A DNA stretch of 40,995 bases from Mycoplasmataceae bacterium. Lineage in GTDB: Bacteria; Bacillota_I; Bacilli_A; Mycoplasmatales; Mycoplasmoidaceae. Of the stretch, positions 1-10,034 are shown piece after piece. The stretch is taken from positions 1-40,995 of the forward strand of contig JAHHTI010000001.1 of NCBI GenBank assembly GCA_020024735.1, written 5' to 3'. Every line of letters starts with the position of its first letter. Positions within the stretch are counted from its first letter, which is position 1. The notes below the pieces were generated by a model. That model was not told where the DNA came from. It ran no database searches and worked only from the letters and a program-made list of their open reading frames with translations. Position numbers and translations under genes: made by a program.

Positions 1-397
1 TTCTACCTTGAGTTTAACAAAAAAATATAAATTTTACACGCTATTAGTCAAAATGATGGTTTTTCAGCAATAAACTGGGGAAATCCATTAGCACAAAATT
101 TATATATAAGGATAAAGCACTACCAAATTAACTAACAAGGCAAAAATTTCATAAATAGTAAATTTATGAGACTCTAGATTAAATAACTCAAACTGGTAAC
201 AACAATCAAGTGCTTTATCATTAATGCAACATTAAATCTTATTTTTTAAAGAAGTTAGTTTATCAATAATATTGTTTATACCTGACTCATCACTCCCAAT
301 TTTTTGCTATTATATTAGCAATTTTTAAGCAATAAGTCTAATTCTTGCTACTATATTAGCAATTAATATGAAGTTATTTATAAAAACTAGCTTATTT
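1..397. other. Intergenic/undetermined stretch with inverted repeats
   Basis: No gene is supported here on either strand; all six frames are cut by TAA/TAG within short distances. Frame 2 forward is open from the left edge to a TAA at 71-73 (23 codons), so the end of a gene entering from outside the window is possible but unproven. The stretch holds an 11-bp perfect inverted repeat (111-121 with 209-219) and two copies of an 18-nt hairpin sequence (304-321 and 345-362). It lies downstream of sufS, so the hairpins could affect the 3' end of the suf transcript, though neither is followed by a clear T-run in that direction. Confidence 0.5.
304..362. repeat. Tandem pair of near-identical hairpins
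   Basis: Two 18-nt copies (304-321 and 345-362) differ at one loop base and are spaced 41 nt apart. Each has 6-bp arms TTGCTA and TAGCAA around a 6-nt AT loop. They sit 36-94 nt past the end of sufS. Function is unknown; a transcript-end structure or a protein-binding repeat are both possible. Confidence 0.5.
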
Positions 398-1612
398 CTA
401 AACTAATCCATTAAGAACATCTGATTTTTTAAATTTAGCTAAAGCATCAAATAATTTATCAAAATCTTCATAAGAAGTATAAATTGCTGTAGAAATTCTA
501 ACTACACCAACATCTTGAATAATGTCTTTCATTAATTTTGCACATGATAATCCTGAACGCACAATAATATTATTGTTACCTAAGTAGTGAGCTAAGTCTT
601 GAGGAAATACTCCTTTGTACTTAATAATAAAAGTAGAAGTATTGTAATCTTTATTTATTCATATTAAATCTGGGTTGTTCAAAGCTTCAAATTTTTTCTT
701 GAAATATTCTCAATTTTCTCTTTCTTTTTGAGCAATGTTATCATAACCAATTGCTTGTAAATATTCAATGGCTTTTAAAAAACCGTAGATACCAGCAATA
801 TGAGGTGTTCCTCCTTCAAACTTTTGTACTCCATTAATGTAACAAAAATCTTGTTCAGTAATGGTGGAATTCATTCCTCCACCATAACGTAAAGGATTGA
901 TAATTGATTGCAATGATTTCTTTACATAACATATTCCACTTCCTGTAGGACCATACATTTTATTAGAAGAAAAAGAAATGAAGTCAGCATCTCATTTTTT
1001 AGCATCACTTGGAGCGTGGACAATTCTTTGTGCAATATCAACTGATAAAATAATATCTTTGTTGTATGACTTTACAATTTCTGCAATTTTATCAACATCC
1101 ACTATAATTCCCGATAAATTACTCCCTCCAGTAATAGATACAACTTTAGTTTTTTCATTTAATAATTTCTTAATACTTTCGGTATTTACTGCTAAACCAT
1201 CTTGTTCTAAAAATCTAATTTTAATCCCCAATTCATCACGAAGTTCATATCAAGGTAATAAATTAGATGCATGTTCAATTCTTGTAAGAATAACTTCATC
1301 ATCCTTTTTTAATAAATGTTTGATTGATTGAGCTGTAAGCATTAATGATTCAGTGGCTCCTGAAGTAAAAATAACTTCTTCAGGTTCACAATTAATTAAT
1401 TTAGCAGCTGCCACACGACATTCAGTCATCACATGGTGTGCTTGGTGGCTAAATAAAGAATCATCGTTGTGAGGATTAGTAGCTTGTACTAAATAATATT
1501 CATTAATCGCATCAATCACACATTGTGGTTTTAGACTACCAGCAGCTGAGTCTAAAAAAGTAATATTAGGGTTGTTTTCAAATCATTTAAAATCTTTTTT
1601 ATAATCTTTCAT
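398..1612 (-). CDS. sufS: Cysteine desulfurase, SufS/NifS-like (class V aminotransferase)
   Basis: PLP enzyme that takes sulfur from cysteine for Fe-S cluster assembly; cytosolic, 404 aa, normal family length. Seen: IEHASNLLPW (family EHHxNxxPW), the PLP lysine Lys218 in SFSSNKMYGPTG, and the persulfide cysteine Cys357 in RSGLSCAK. Three UGA codons are read as Trp. Start ATG at 1612 has an AAGAG ribosome-binding site. It is the third gene of the suf operon, 44 nt after the SufB/D-like gene. Odd points: the usual SGHK is SSNK (His next to the PLP lysine is Asn), DGAQ is DIAQ, and HxSNVxG is GGSNLSG, so the active site is partly remodelled. A specialised or slower desulfurase is possible. Confidence 0.88.
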
Positions 1613-1656
1613 TTTCTTCTCTTTTCATTAAGGACACTACCTTTTATTTTATCTTA

Positions 1657-2244
1657 TTATTCATTTCATTTATCTAAAATTAATTGGTAATACGATTGTT
1701 TTTCTTGTTCACTAATTCCATCTAAACTCATATTAAATTTAGATCATATAATCATTGTTTTCGCATCATTGATTTTAATCCCTTTAACTAGTAAATTAAA
1801 AAGTTGTTCTTCACTAAATGTTCCCATAGTAACTCCATGTGTTGCATTAATTAAATTAGTTGAAAAATCATACATTGGCACACAACTAATTTTTCCACCA
1901 GCTGATGATATAATTCCTGAAACTTGCATATCAATTGCACTATCACAAATTTTTTGTGGATTAGTTCCACAAAGTTCAATTGTTGTTTTAACATTACCAA
2001 TAGTTAAACTATTAATATTCAACTTCACATCAATATTACTCTTTAGCAAATTAATCCTTACTTTAATTTGTTTATCCACATCATATGTACAAGATGAAAA
2101 GTTAATAATACAATTGCTAGATACATCAAAAGTCAAATCTATATCTAAGACCGTATTATGTAAATCAATAATATTAAAAATAACATCATCATTAATCACA
2201 ATATTAGGATTAATATCTTCTATTTTATTATTGATGATTTTCAT
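1657..2244 (-). CDS. Very short SufB/SufD-like Fe-S scaffold protein
   Basis: About 195 aa, against roughly 420-480 for SufB or SufD. The C-terminal core is recognisable: NATHGVTMGTFSEEQLFNLL followed by KGI, matching the family ASHGATVGxLDEEQLFYLxSRGI with the conserved His. Upstream there are repeated beta-strand-like segments, consistent with a shortened beta-helix. It overlaps the end of sufC by 17 nt and precedes sufS, so it probably partners the SufC ATPase. No second SufB/SufD gene lies in the window. Start ATG at 2244 follows GGGG; a GTG 12 nt upstream in the same frame is an alternative. It ends after two in-frame UGA(Trp) codons. Whether it is nearer SufB or SufD cannot be told by eye. 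Confidence 0.72.
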
Positions 2245-3034
2245 GCTTAGCCCCACAATTCATTAGGAAGTTGTCAGGTTTATTATTGATTAAAGTAATA
2301 TTATGAGACTTAAAGAATTTTAAAAAACCTTTATCAAATATTTCATAAGCTAGTGAAATATCACCTTCCTTAACTAATTGACCATTGGCAACAACAATTA
2401 CTCGATGTGGATTTAATTTATCAATTAATGTTTTATTGTGAGTAATAAAAATAACTGTTTTTTTAAGAACAATTTGTTCTTTAATAATGTCAGCAATTAA
2501 ATTTAAAGTATCAATATCTAATCCTGAATCTATTTCATCTAAAAGTATGGTATCTGGATTTAACAATAGCATCTGCACAATTTCGTTTTTCTTTTTTTCT
2601 CCACCAGAAAAACCATCATTAACTGATCTTGTAAGAATTTCATCAGTAAAGTGTAATTTGTTTAATGCTCCATTGATTTTTTTATATATCTCAGCAATTT
2701 TTAATGGTTCATTACTATAAGCATTTAAAATAGATTTATACAAATCGATTTGTGACACACCTGGGATTTCAATTGGATTTTGAGTACAATAAAATACTTT
2801 GTGATGAGCAATTTCATCTGGTGATAAATGAGTAATATCAGTTTCATCTAATAAGATACTACCTGTTTTAACTAATGAATAATGATTAATAATTGATTTT
2901 AAAATAGTTGATTTCCCATGACCATTAGGTCCTAAAATTGCTACTACTTCGCCTTCTTTAATATCTAGGTTAAAATCTTGAATAATATTTTTTTCACCAA
3001 TGTTAACAAATAAATTTTTAATGCTGAATTTCAT
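2228..3034 (-). CDS. sufC: Fe-S cluster assembly ATPase SufC
   Basis: ABC-type cytosolic ATPase that drives SufB/D scaffold rearrangement. Motifs in order: Walker A GPNGHGKST, Q-loop region TQNPIEIPGVS, signature FSGGEKKKNE, Walker B with D-loop LLDEIDSGLDID, and switch His in FITHNKT. The EIPGVS, SGGEKKxNE and DEIDSGLDID strings are diagnostic of SufC rather than of transporter ATPases. 268 aa from the ATG at 3034, which matches the family N-terminus; a second ATG five codons upstream (3049) is possible. It is first in the operon, overlaps the SufB/D-like gene, and is divergent from the membrane gene at 3123. Confidence 0.93.
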   Translation of the reverse strand: MKFSIKNLFVNIGEKNIIQDFNLDIKEGEVVAILGPNGHGKSTILKSIINHYSLVKTGSILLDETDITHLSPDEIAHHKVFYCTQNPIEIPGVSQIDLYKSILNAYSNEPLKIAEIYKKINGALNKLHFTDEILTRSVNDGFSGGEKKKNEIVQMLLLNPDTILLDEIDSGLDIDTLNLIADIIKEQIVLKKTVIFITHNKTLIDKLNPHRVIVVANGQLVKEGDISLAYEIFDKGFLKFFKSHNITLINNKPDNFLMNCGAKHENHQ

Positions 3035-3122
3035 ATTGAAATTATACATTATTGATTTTGGCTATTTAATAAAATCAATATGGTGCAATGAGCTTATTAT
3101 AAAAACAATGAATTTTTCCAAC

Positions 3123-4604
3123 ATGAAAAAACGGAAAAGATTAAAATATATTATTATGTCGTATACATCTGTATTTAATCATCCATCAACCATTGCATTT
3201 GGAGTGACAACAATTATTGTGATATTATCAATAGTTGGTTTTTCAATAGCACAAATTTATTGTAAGAAATTGGCTATTATCAATAAAAGAAGACTGAATG
3301 GTATTTGCTTAATAACAGGAATGATTATTGGAATATGTATGGCAAGTACTAACCATTTTCAAATCTTCCACGAAAATAACAATGATGCAATATATCGGGA
3401 TGATGTTTACTATATAGCTGGATTAGCTAACTTATGTATTAGCATTTTGTTATTAGGTTTTTTAATTTTTATCCCAATAAAAACTGTCTTAAATGTTAAC
3501 CGTTTTAGTCATTATGAGAATTGAAAAAATAAACTTTTGAAATTTAGTTTTATCTATTTATTTTATGGTGCATTAGCCATTGGTGTTTCTATGTTAATGT
3601 ATCCTTTGTCTTTTACTTTTTTAAGTGAAAAAACTAGTTCAGATTTTAGTTTTGCATCAACTCCACTTTCAACAAAAATATGAAGTCAAGATCATACAAC
3701 TCTTATCACTAAACCTACTATTTATGTTATTGGCAGTTATCTTCTAATTAATCTTTTGCAAGTTAAAAATCCTTACTTTACATTGGCTTTTTTTATTTAT
3801 TTAATTGTGAATTTTATCATTGCAATAATTGTGACAAAATGTAAAAAAACTCATCAATGAAATCAAAGTTTTCATCATATGGAAAAGGCAAATGTTATTA
3901 TTGATAAAGTACTTTCGGTGATTAGTACCATCTTTACTTTCATCGCCATTATCGCTTGTATTATGGTGCAACCTTTAGGAACAGTCCTAAGATTCTGCTT
4001 GATTTTAATATTAGTTACAATTTTGTTTTTATGTATTTTTTCAAGTAATGTTTTTTGAGTTTGATGCCACCGTGGAATCAAGACCAAAGAGTTTTTTATT
4101 CAAAGCAAAGAAGCTTTTGTAATTGTCTTGAAAGAACCTCTACAAAAAGATTTTATTCAATGCTTAAAAAAGAACCATCGATTAAATTGTTACGAATCTA
4201 AACAGGAAGAACAAATGTTCTATACTATCTTCATTACTGCAATATATTCTATTATTATTGTTGCTTATTTAGGTTTCAGTGCTGGGCCTTTACATTCTGG
4301 ATATTTAAACTATGTGAATGCAGACAATGAAGTTATCCATAAACCATTTCATTTATGACAACACGTAATCTTTTGAATATCACTATATATAATTGGTTAT
4401 GGTTTATCTTTCCTTTACTCTTTCCAACACGATGATGGTGCTGATTTTAGAATGATGCTCTCGGGTGCTGCGCCTTTTATCCACTCTGGATATAATACTG
4501 GTATTTTGAATTACTTTAATACTTATATTGATAAATTAGCAATGTTTTCTAGTTACACTACCTTTATTTCCATAAAATCTAAGTCTAATAAGTTAAAATG
4601 TTAA
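3123..4604 (+). CDS. Unrecognised polytopic membrane protein (~10 TM)
   Basis: About 493 aa, with several UGA codons read as Trp and one continuous frame to TAA at 4602-4604. I do not recognise the family. Hydrophobic segments lie at roughly residues 18-40, 53-72, 97-120, 137-162, 195-210, 213-235, 262-285, 287-312, 365-387 and 415-437, separated by short basic loops and one longer cytosolic-type segment around 315-360. The tail contains FQHDDGADFRMM and ends in a Lys/Ser-rich stretch. The start is uncertain: ATGs at 3108, 3123 and 3156 are in frame and none has a clear ribosome-binding site. It is divergent from sufC and just upstream of tRNA-Trp. A transporter or permease is plausible, but no motif supports a substrate. 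Confidence 0.7.
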
Positions 4605-4614
4605 TTAATAATAT

Positions 4615-4688
4615 AGGAGTGTAGTTCAATGGTAGAACACTGGTCTCCAAAACCATTTATGAGGGTTCAATTCCTTTCACTCCTGCCA
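4615..4688 (+). tRNA. trnW: tRNA-Trp (anticodon CCA)
   Basis: Complete cloverleaf: acceptor arms AGGAGTG/CACTCCT pair over 7 bp, D-arm GTTC-GAAC, anticodon loop CTCCAAA giving anticodon CCA, T-arm GAGGG/CCTTT with loop TTCAATT, discriminator G and an encoded CCA end. It reads UGG. In this genome most Trp codons are UGA, so a second tRNA-Trp with anticodon UCA must exist elsewhere. The gene starts 10 nt after the membrane gene's stop and may be co-transcribed with it. Confidence 0.95.
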
Positions 4689-4700
4689 TTTTAAACAAAG

Positions 4701-4729
4701 AAACCAACCTCAGGGTTGGTTTTTCTTTT
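4701..4729. terminator. Bidirectional rho-independent terminator
   Basis: A 9-bp stem AAACCAACC/GGTTGGTTT with loop TCAG is followed on the plus strand by a T-rich run. It ends transcription of tRNA-Trp. On the minus strand the same stem is also followed by a T-rich tract, so it can serve the converging glycosyltransferase gene, whose stop is at 4728-4730. Confidence 0.88.
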
Positions 4730-5498
4730 AACTAATTAGCATTTTAAAGAACTGTTTTAATAAGAAGCGGTTATTGCGACTTTTTGATTTTTTCATTACT
4801 ACTTCGCCTTCGTGATGCTGACGTTGATATACATATGTTGGTACTTCAATAATTTTCATTTTGAATTTTTTCACCATATGAGCAATAGATGCTATTTCCA
4901 CTTCTAACTGTGGATGTTTAACATAGGCTTCCATTGCTGTTCAGTTATACATTCTTAAACTACAAGTAGGATCACTAATATGATTACGGGTTTTAATAAA
5001 AAATAGTGTATTCAAAACCTTTTGTAAAGGTTTTTTCTTATTGGTAACTTCATTTTCATTATCATTAGAAATAAAACGAGATGAAGTTACAATATCATAA
5101 CCCTTTAAGGCAAAGAAAAATAATTTACCAATATCAGCTGCGTTATATTGACTATCGCCATCAAATTCTAATACATACTTATAATTATTCCGAATAGCAT
5201 ATTCCACACCAATCCGAAAAGTTTTAGATAATCCTAAATTTTTATCGTTATGAATGACATTTCAACCCTTGTCTTGACAAATCTTTAAAGTATCGTCGGT
5301 TGAACAATCATCAATGATTAAATAATTAAAGTTCCCGTGTTTTAATAATTCGTTAATAGTATGTTCAATGTTTTGTGCTTCATTATAGCAAGGAACAATG
5401 ATAAGTAATTCTTCTAAATTAGGCAATGATTGTAAATCAATCGCTTTAGTCAAATTGCTGATAATATGAAAATTACTTGTTACTTTTTGGTTATTCAT
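4728..5498 (-). CDS. Family 2 glycosyltransferase (DPM1-like)
   Basis: 256 aa GT-A fold enzyme that transfers a sugar from a nucleotide-sugar donor. Seen: IIVPCYNEAQNI (family start motif), YLIIDDCSTDDT, the DXD-type metal site FDGDSQY, and DPTCSLRMY in the acceptor region. No transmembrane helix is evident, so it is probably cytosolic or membrane-peripheral. A 45-residue leader precedes the catalytic motif. Two UGA(Trp) codons are in frame. It starts 8 nt after the end of gyrA and probably rides on the gyrase transcript. Donor and acceptor cannot be deduced; glycolipid synthesis or surface protein glycosylation are typical mycoplasma roles. Confidence 0.85.
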
Positions 5499-5506
5499 AA
5501 AGTTAT

Positions 5507-8035
5507 TTAGTTATTTTCTGTATTTGTTTCTGGAACATCACTAGTTTCACTATTTTCCATTGGTAAATCTTCTTCATTAGACTTGAAAATAGCAACAGAT
5601 TGGATTTTTTCTTTATCTTCTAGATTCATTAATTTAACTCCAGAAGTGTTTCTTGAAATTTGAGAAATTTGAGCAATTGGCATTCTAATAATTTTTCCTG
5701 TAGTAGTAATTAATAATAATTCTTCATCACCATTACATAATTTGATAGAAGCTAACTTTCCAGTTTTTTCATTGATTTTTAAAGTTGTGACACCTTTAGC
5801 TCCACGGTTAGTTAATCTATAGTCATTACGATCAGTTAATTTACCAACACCTTTTTCACCTACTGATAAAACAAAGTTTCCATCAGAAGACATTCCTGAA
5901 CCCACAACTTTTTCTTTATCAGTTAAATTAATAGCTCTTACCCCACTAGCAGTTCTTCCCATATCTCTCACAAGATTTTCATCAAATCTTACTAATTTAC
6001 CATTGCTTGCACCAACATATAGTTCACTCTTACCATCAGTAATGTGAACAGCAAATAATTTGTCTCCTTCTTTTAAAGTAATGGCAATCTTTCCATTGGT
6101 TCTAATACTTTCAAAGTTTTCTAAATTAGAACGTTTTGAAATTCCTTGTTCAGTAATGAACATCAAATATCCATCTTTATAATTATCAATTGGTAACATT
6201 GATAAAATTTGTTCGCCTTTTTCAATATTAATAATATTGATAGCCGGAATTCCTTTAGATTGTCTTGAACCAGGAGGAACTTGGTGAGCTCGAATACGAT
6301 ATACCTTTCCAGTTTCAGTGAAGAACAATAAGTCGGTATGAGTGGTAGTAACAATAATTTTTTCTACATCATCATCTTCATTAGTTTTTACACCTTGAAC
6401 TCCAACCCCACCTCTTCTTTGAGTACGGTAAGTATCAATTGGTAATCTTTTTAAATATCCTCTACGGCTCATTGTAATAACAATATCTTGAACAGGAATT
6501 AAATCTTCATCATCGATATCTGCAGATTCTCCGTAAAGAATTTCAGTCTTTCTTTCATCACCATATTTTTCTTTTAAGTAGTCTAATTGTTCACAAATAA
6601 TTGCAACTTGACGTGATTTATTAGCAAGGATATCTTTAATATCAGCAATTAAATTGTTTAAATCTTCTAATTCTTTTTCTAGTTTTTCTCTTTCAAGACC
6701 AGATAAAGATCTTAATTTCATATCTAGAATAGCTTTGGCTTGAATTTCAGTTAATGCAAAAGTACTCATTAATTTAGTTTGAGCTTCTTCATTATTAGCA
6801 GCATTTTTGATAATGGCAATTACTTCATCAATATTCTTGTTAGCAATTGTTAATCCTAAAACAATATGGGCTCTTTCTTCAGCTTTCTTTAAATCAAATG
6901 TATATCTTCTTTGTAACACTTCATATTGGTGTTTTAAGTAGACTTCTAACATTTCTTTCATATTTAGGATACGAGGAACACCATCCACTAATGCTAAGTT
7001 GTTAACTGAGAAATTAGTTTGTAGTTGAGTCATCTTAAATAGCTTATTTAAAAGTACTTCAGGTACAACATCTCGTTTGGTTTCAATAATCACTCTAATC
7101 CCATCTCTAGAAGATTCATCTCTTAAATCAGCAATTCCGTCAATTTGTTCATCCTTAACTAATTCCACAATCTTATTAATTAAGTTAGATTTATTTACCA
7201 TATATGGAATTTCAGTAATCACAATTGCTGATTTATTATTATCTAATTCTTCTATTTCATATTTAGATCTGATGGTAATAGAACCTTTCCCAGTATTGAA
7301 ATAATCATGAATTCCAAATTCACCAACAATTTCAGCTCCTGTAGGGAAATCAGGTCCTTTAATATATTCCATCAATTCTGAAATACTGATTTCTTCATTA
7401 TTAGCTAAAGCTTTAGCTGCATCACAAATTTCATTTAAAGCATGTGGTGGCATATTAGTAGCCATCCCAACAGCAATCCCACTTGAACCATTAGCTAATA
7501 AGTTAGGAAAGATTGAAGGTAATACATTAGGTTCTTGTTCACTACCATCATAGTTATCTACAAAATCTACAGTATCTTTATCAATATACTTTAATAGTTC
7601 AGAAGAAATCTTTGATAATCTAGCTTCTGTATACCGCATTGCAGCAGCATTATCACCATCAATTGACCCAAAGTTTCCATGTCCATCAATTAGAGTATAT
7701 CTCATTGAGAAGTCTTGTGCCATTCTAACCATTGTTTGGTAAGCAGCTGTATCACCATGAGGGTGGAACTTTCCAATTACTTCCCCAACTAGTCTAGCTG
7801 ACTTTTTATGTGGTTTATCGTAAGTCATTCCTAGAATATGTGCTGCATATAAAACTCTTCTATGCACAGGTTTAAACCCATCACGAGCATCTGGAAGGGC
7901 TCTAGCGACAATAACTGACATCGCATATTCCATAAATGAGTTTTCAAGTTCACTAGTAATTGGTTGTTCTTTAACAATTGTTTTCGCTAATTGCGCTTGT
8001 ATTTCTTCTGAAGATAGTCTTCCTTTTTTTGCCAT
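5507..8035 (-). CDS. gyrA: DNA gyrase subunit A
   Basis: 842 aa, no Trp at all. The catalytic tyrosine is Tyr135 in AAMRYTEARLSK; the helix-turn-helix region reads HPHGDTAAYQTMVRMAQ. The C-terminal domain carries a GyrA-box QRRGGVG at 539-545, which separates it from ParC; the usual basic residue at box position 6 is Val. The C-terminal tail is acidic (EENETSD-type). GyrA and GyrB together supercoil DNA. It lies directly after gyrB (19 nt gap) with an AGGAG ribosome-binding site. Odd: the positions equivalent to E. coli Ser83 and Asp87 are Thr96 and Gln100. Confidence 0.97.
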   Translation of the reverse strand: MAKKGRLSSEEIQAQLAKTIVKEQPITSELENSFMEYAMSVIVARALPDARDGFKPVHRRVLYAAHILGMTYDKPHKKSARLVGEVIGKFHPHGDTAAYQTMVRMAQDFSMRYTLIDGHGNFGSIDGDNAAAMRYTEARLSKISSELLKYIDKDTVDFVDNYDGSEQEPNVLPSIFPNLLANGSSGIAVGMATNMPPHALNEICDAAKALANNEEISISELMEYIKGPDFPTGAEIVGEFGIHDYFNTGKGSITIRSKYEIEELDNNKSAIVITEIPYMVNKSNLINKIVELVKDEQIDGIADLRDESSRDGIRVIIETKRDVVPEVLLNKLFKMTQLQTNFSVNNLALVDGVPRILNMKEMLEVYLKHQYEVLQRRYTFDLKKAEERAHIVLGLTIANKNIDEVIAIIKNAANNEEAQTKLMSTFALTEIQAKAILDMKLRSLSGLEREKLEKELEDLNNLIADIKDILANKSRQVAIICEQLDYLKEKYGDERKTEILYGESADIDDEDLIPVQDIVITMSRRGYLKRLPIDTYRTQRRGGVGVQGVKTNEDDDVEKIIVTTTHTDLLFFTETGKVYRIRAHQVPPGSRQSKGIPAINIINIEKGEQILSMLPIDNYKDGYLMFITEQGISKRSNLENFESIRTNGKIAITLKEGDKLFAVHITDGKSELYVGASNGKLVRFDENLVRDMGRTASGVRAINLTDKEKVVGSGMSSDGNFVLSVGEKGVGKLTDRNDYRLTNRGAKGVTTLKINEKTGKLASIKLCNGDEELLLITTTGKIIRMPIAQISQISRNTSGVKLMNLEDKEKIQSVAIFKSNEEDLPMENSETSDVPETNTENN

Positions 8036-8054
8036 AAATTATTGCTCCTCTCTC

Positions 8055-10022
8055 TTATGCATCAATATTCTTTACATATTTAGCATTCTTTTCAATGAAG
8101 TCTTTTCTTGGTGCAACATCATCACCCATCAATAAACTAAATTGTCTATCTGCTTTAATTGCATCATCAATAGAAACTTGTAGTAACACTCTATTTTCTG
8201 GATTCATAGTAGTTTCTCATAATTGTTCAGGATTCATTTCCCCTAAACCTTTATATCTTTGAATTGAATATCTAGCATTACCTAATTCATCTTTAATTTT
8301 CTTTAGTTCTTCATCACTATATGCATATTTCACAGTTTTACCAATAGTGAATTTATACAATGGAGGTTGTGCTATATAAACATTCCCATTTTGAATTAAT
8401 TGAATCATATATCGATAGAAGAAAGTTAACATTAAAATTCGAATATGTGCACCATCGACATCGGCATCGGTCATAATGATAATCTTGTTGTATCTTAATT
8501 TATTAATATCAAATTCAGGTCCAACTCCAGCACCAATGGCAGTAATCATATAGATAATTTCATCATTTTGGAAGATTTTGTCAGTCTTAGCTTTTTCTAC
8601 ATTTAAGATTTTACCTTTAAGTGGCAGAATAGCTTGGTATTCTCTTTCTCGACCTGTTTTAGCTGAACCACCCGCTGAATCCCCTTCGACTATATAGATT
8701 TCTGAAACAGAAGGATCTCTTGATGAACAATCAGCTAATTTACCAGGCAATGAATTAGATTCAAATGGAGATTTTCTTCGAGTAGCTTCTCTCGCTTCAT
8801 GAGATTTTTTTCTCGCTTCCATTGCTAATAAAACTTTTTGTACTAGCATTTTTCCTTCTTCAGGATTTTCTAGCATAAACTTTTCAAAAATTTCACTCAC
8901 AATTCCATTTACAAATTGTCTTACTTCAGTGTTTCCTAACTTACCTTTAGTTTGACCTTGATATTGTGGGTTTGGGTGCTTAATAGAAATAATAGCAGTT
9001 AAACCTTCAACAACATCGTCTCGAGTGATTTTGTCATCACCTTCTTTCATATATTTTCATTCTAATGCAAAACGGTTAAACACTTTTGTTAGAGCTAATC
9101 TAAAACCTTCTTCATGTGTTCCACCTTCATGGGTATTAATGTTATTACAGAAAGAGTGTAATGAGTTATTATAAGTTTTGTTATATTGGAAAGCCACTTC
9201 ACAACGAATACTATAAGATTCATCAGTTGGTGAATTAGGAATTTTAGCATTTCCTTCTAATTCTCCATAAACGATATCAGGAATTAAAGCTTCTTTATCA
9301 CGGTTAAGGTCCATTACATATTCCTTTAAACCACCTTCAAAGTTTCATTCAAATTTATCACCACTAACTTCTGAAATAAATTTAAAAGTAATGCCTTTGT
9401 TTAAATAAGCAAGTTCTTTTAATCTTTCAGTAATTCTACTTTCCACTCAATCATTTTTTTCCATAATGGTAAAGTCTGGTAAAAATTCAATAATGGTTCC
9501 GTGTTCCTTTTCACTAGTACCAATTTCTTTCAATTCTCCCATTGGTTTCCCACCATCTTTAAATTCCATAAAGTGTTCTTTGTGGTCAATTGAAACTCAA
9601 ACCTTTAAAGAAGAACTTAAAGCGTTTACAACTGAAGCCCCAACCCCATGTAATCCACCTGATACTTTATATGAACTATTATCAAACTTACCACCAGCAT
9701 GTAATACTGTTAAAACAGTTTCTACCCCTGATTTTCCAGTTTTCTTAATAATTCCTACCGGAATCCCTCTACCATCATCTTCAACCCTAATCGCACCATC
9801 TTTTTTTACAGTTAGTGTCACAGTAGTAGCAAAACCTGCCATTGCTTCATCCACAGAGTTGTCCACAATTTCTCAGATCATGTGGTGTAAACCTTTGTCA
9901 TCGGTTGAACCAATATACATCCCAGGTCTAACTCTAACGGGTTGTAATCCTTCCAAAACTTCAAGACTATCAGCATTATATTCGCTAGCAGCTTTATTTA
10001 CTTTATCTTGTTCGTTACTCAT
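8055..10022 (-). CDS. gyrB: DNA gyrase subunit B
   Basis: 655 aa ATPase and TOPRIM subunit. Motifs: GHKL N-box EIVDNSVDEAMAGF near residue 51-62, DDGRGIPVGI, GGLHGVGASVVNALS, TOPRIM EGDSAGGSAKTGRERE (Glu446), metal-binding TDADVDGAHIR (Asp519, Asp521, Asp523), and the C-terminal QRYKGLGEMNPEQLW. The frame is interrupted by UGA codons at conserved Trp positions, such as before NPENR. Start ATG at 10022 has a strong GGAGG ribosome-binding site located in the 12-nt gap after yaaA. Quinolone-pocket residues look normal (PLKGKILNVEKAK). It is co-oriented and nearly contiguous with yaaA and gyrA. Confidence 0.97.
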
Positions 10023-10034
10023 AATTCCTCCAAA

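Noticed and set aside
2072..2080. Perfect DnaA-box TTATCCACA
   Set aside because: Lies inside the SufB/D-like coding sequence as a single copy; no cluster and no dnaA nearby.
1769..2266. 165-codon plus-strand frame opposite the SufB/D-like gene
   Set aside because: Antisense shadow; the minus frame carries the SufB/D motif and operon context.
3000..3122. Upstream ATG for the 10-TM gene at 3000
   Set aside because: It would overlap sufC on the other strand and add a sequence unlike the rest; ATG 3123 or 3156 is more likely.
8055..10022. Apparent interruption of gyrB (and of dnaN, topA, thrS and others) by stop codons
   Set aside because: The interruptions are UGA codons at positions where Trp is expected; they are sense codons in Mollicutes, not pseudogene marks.
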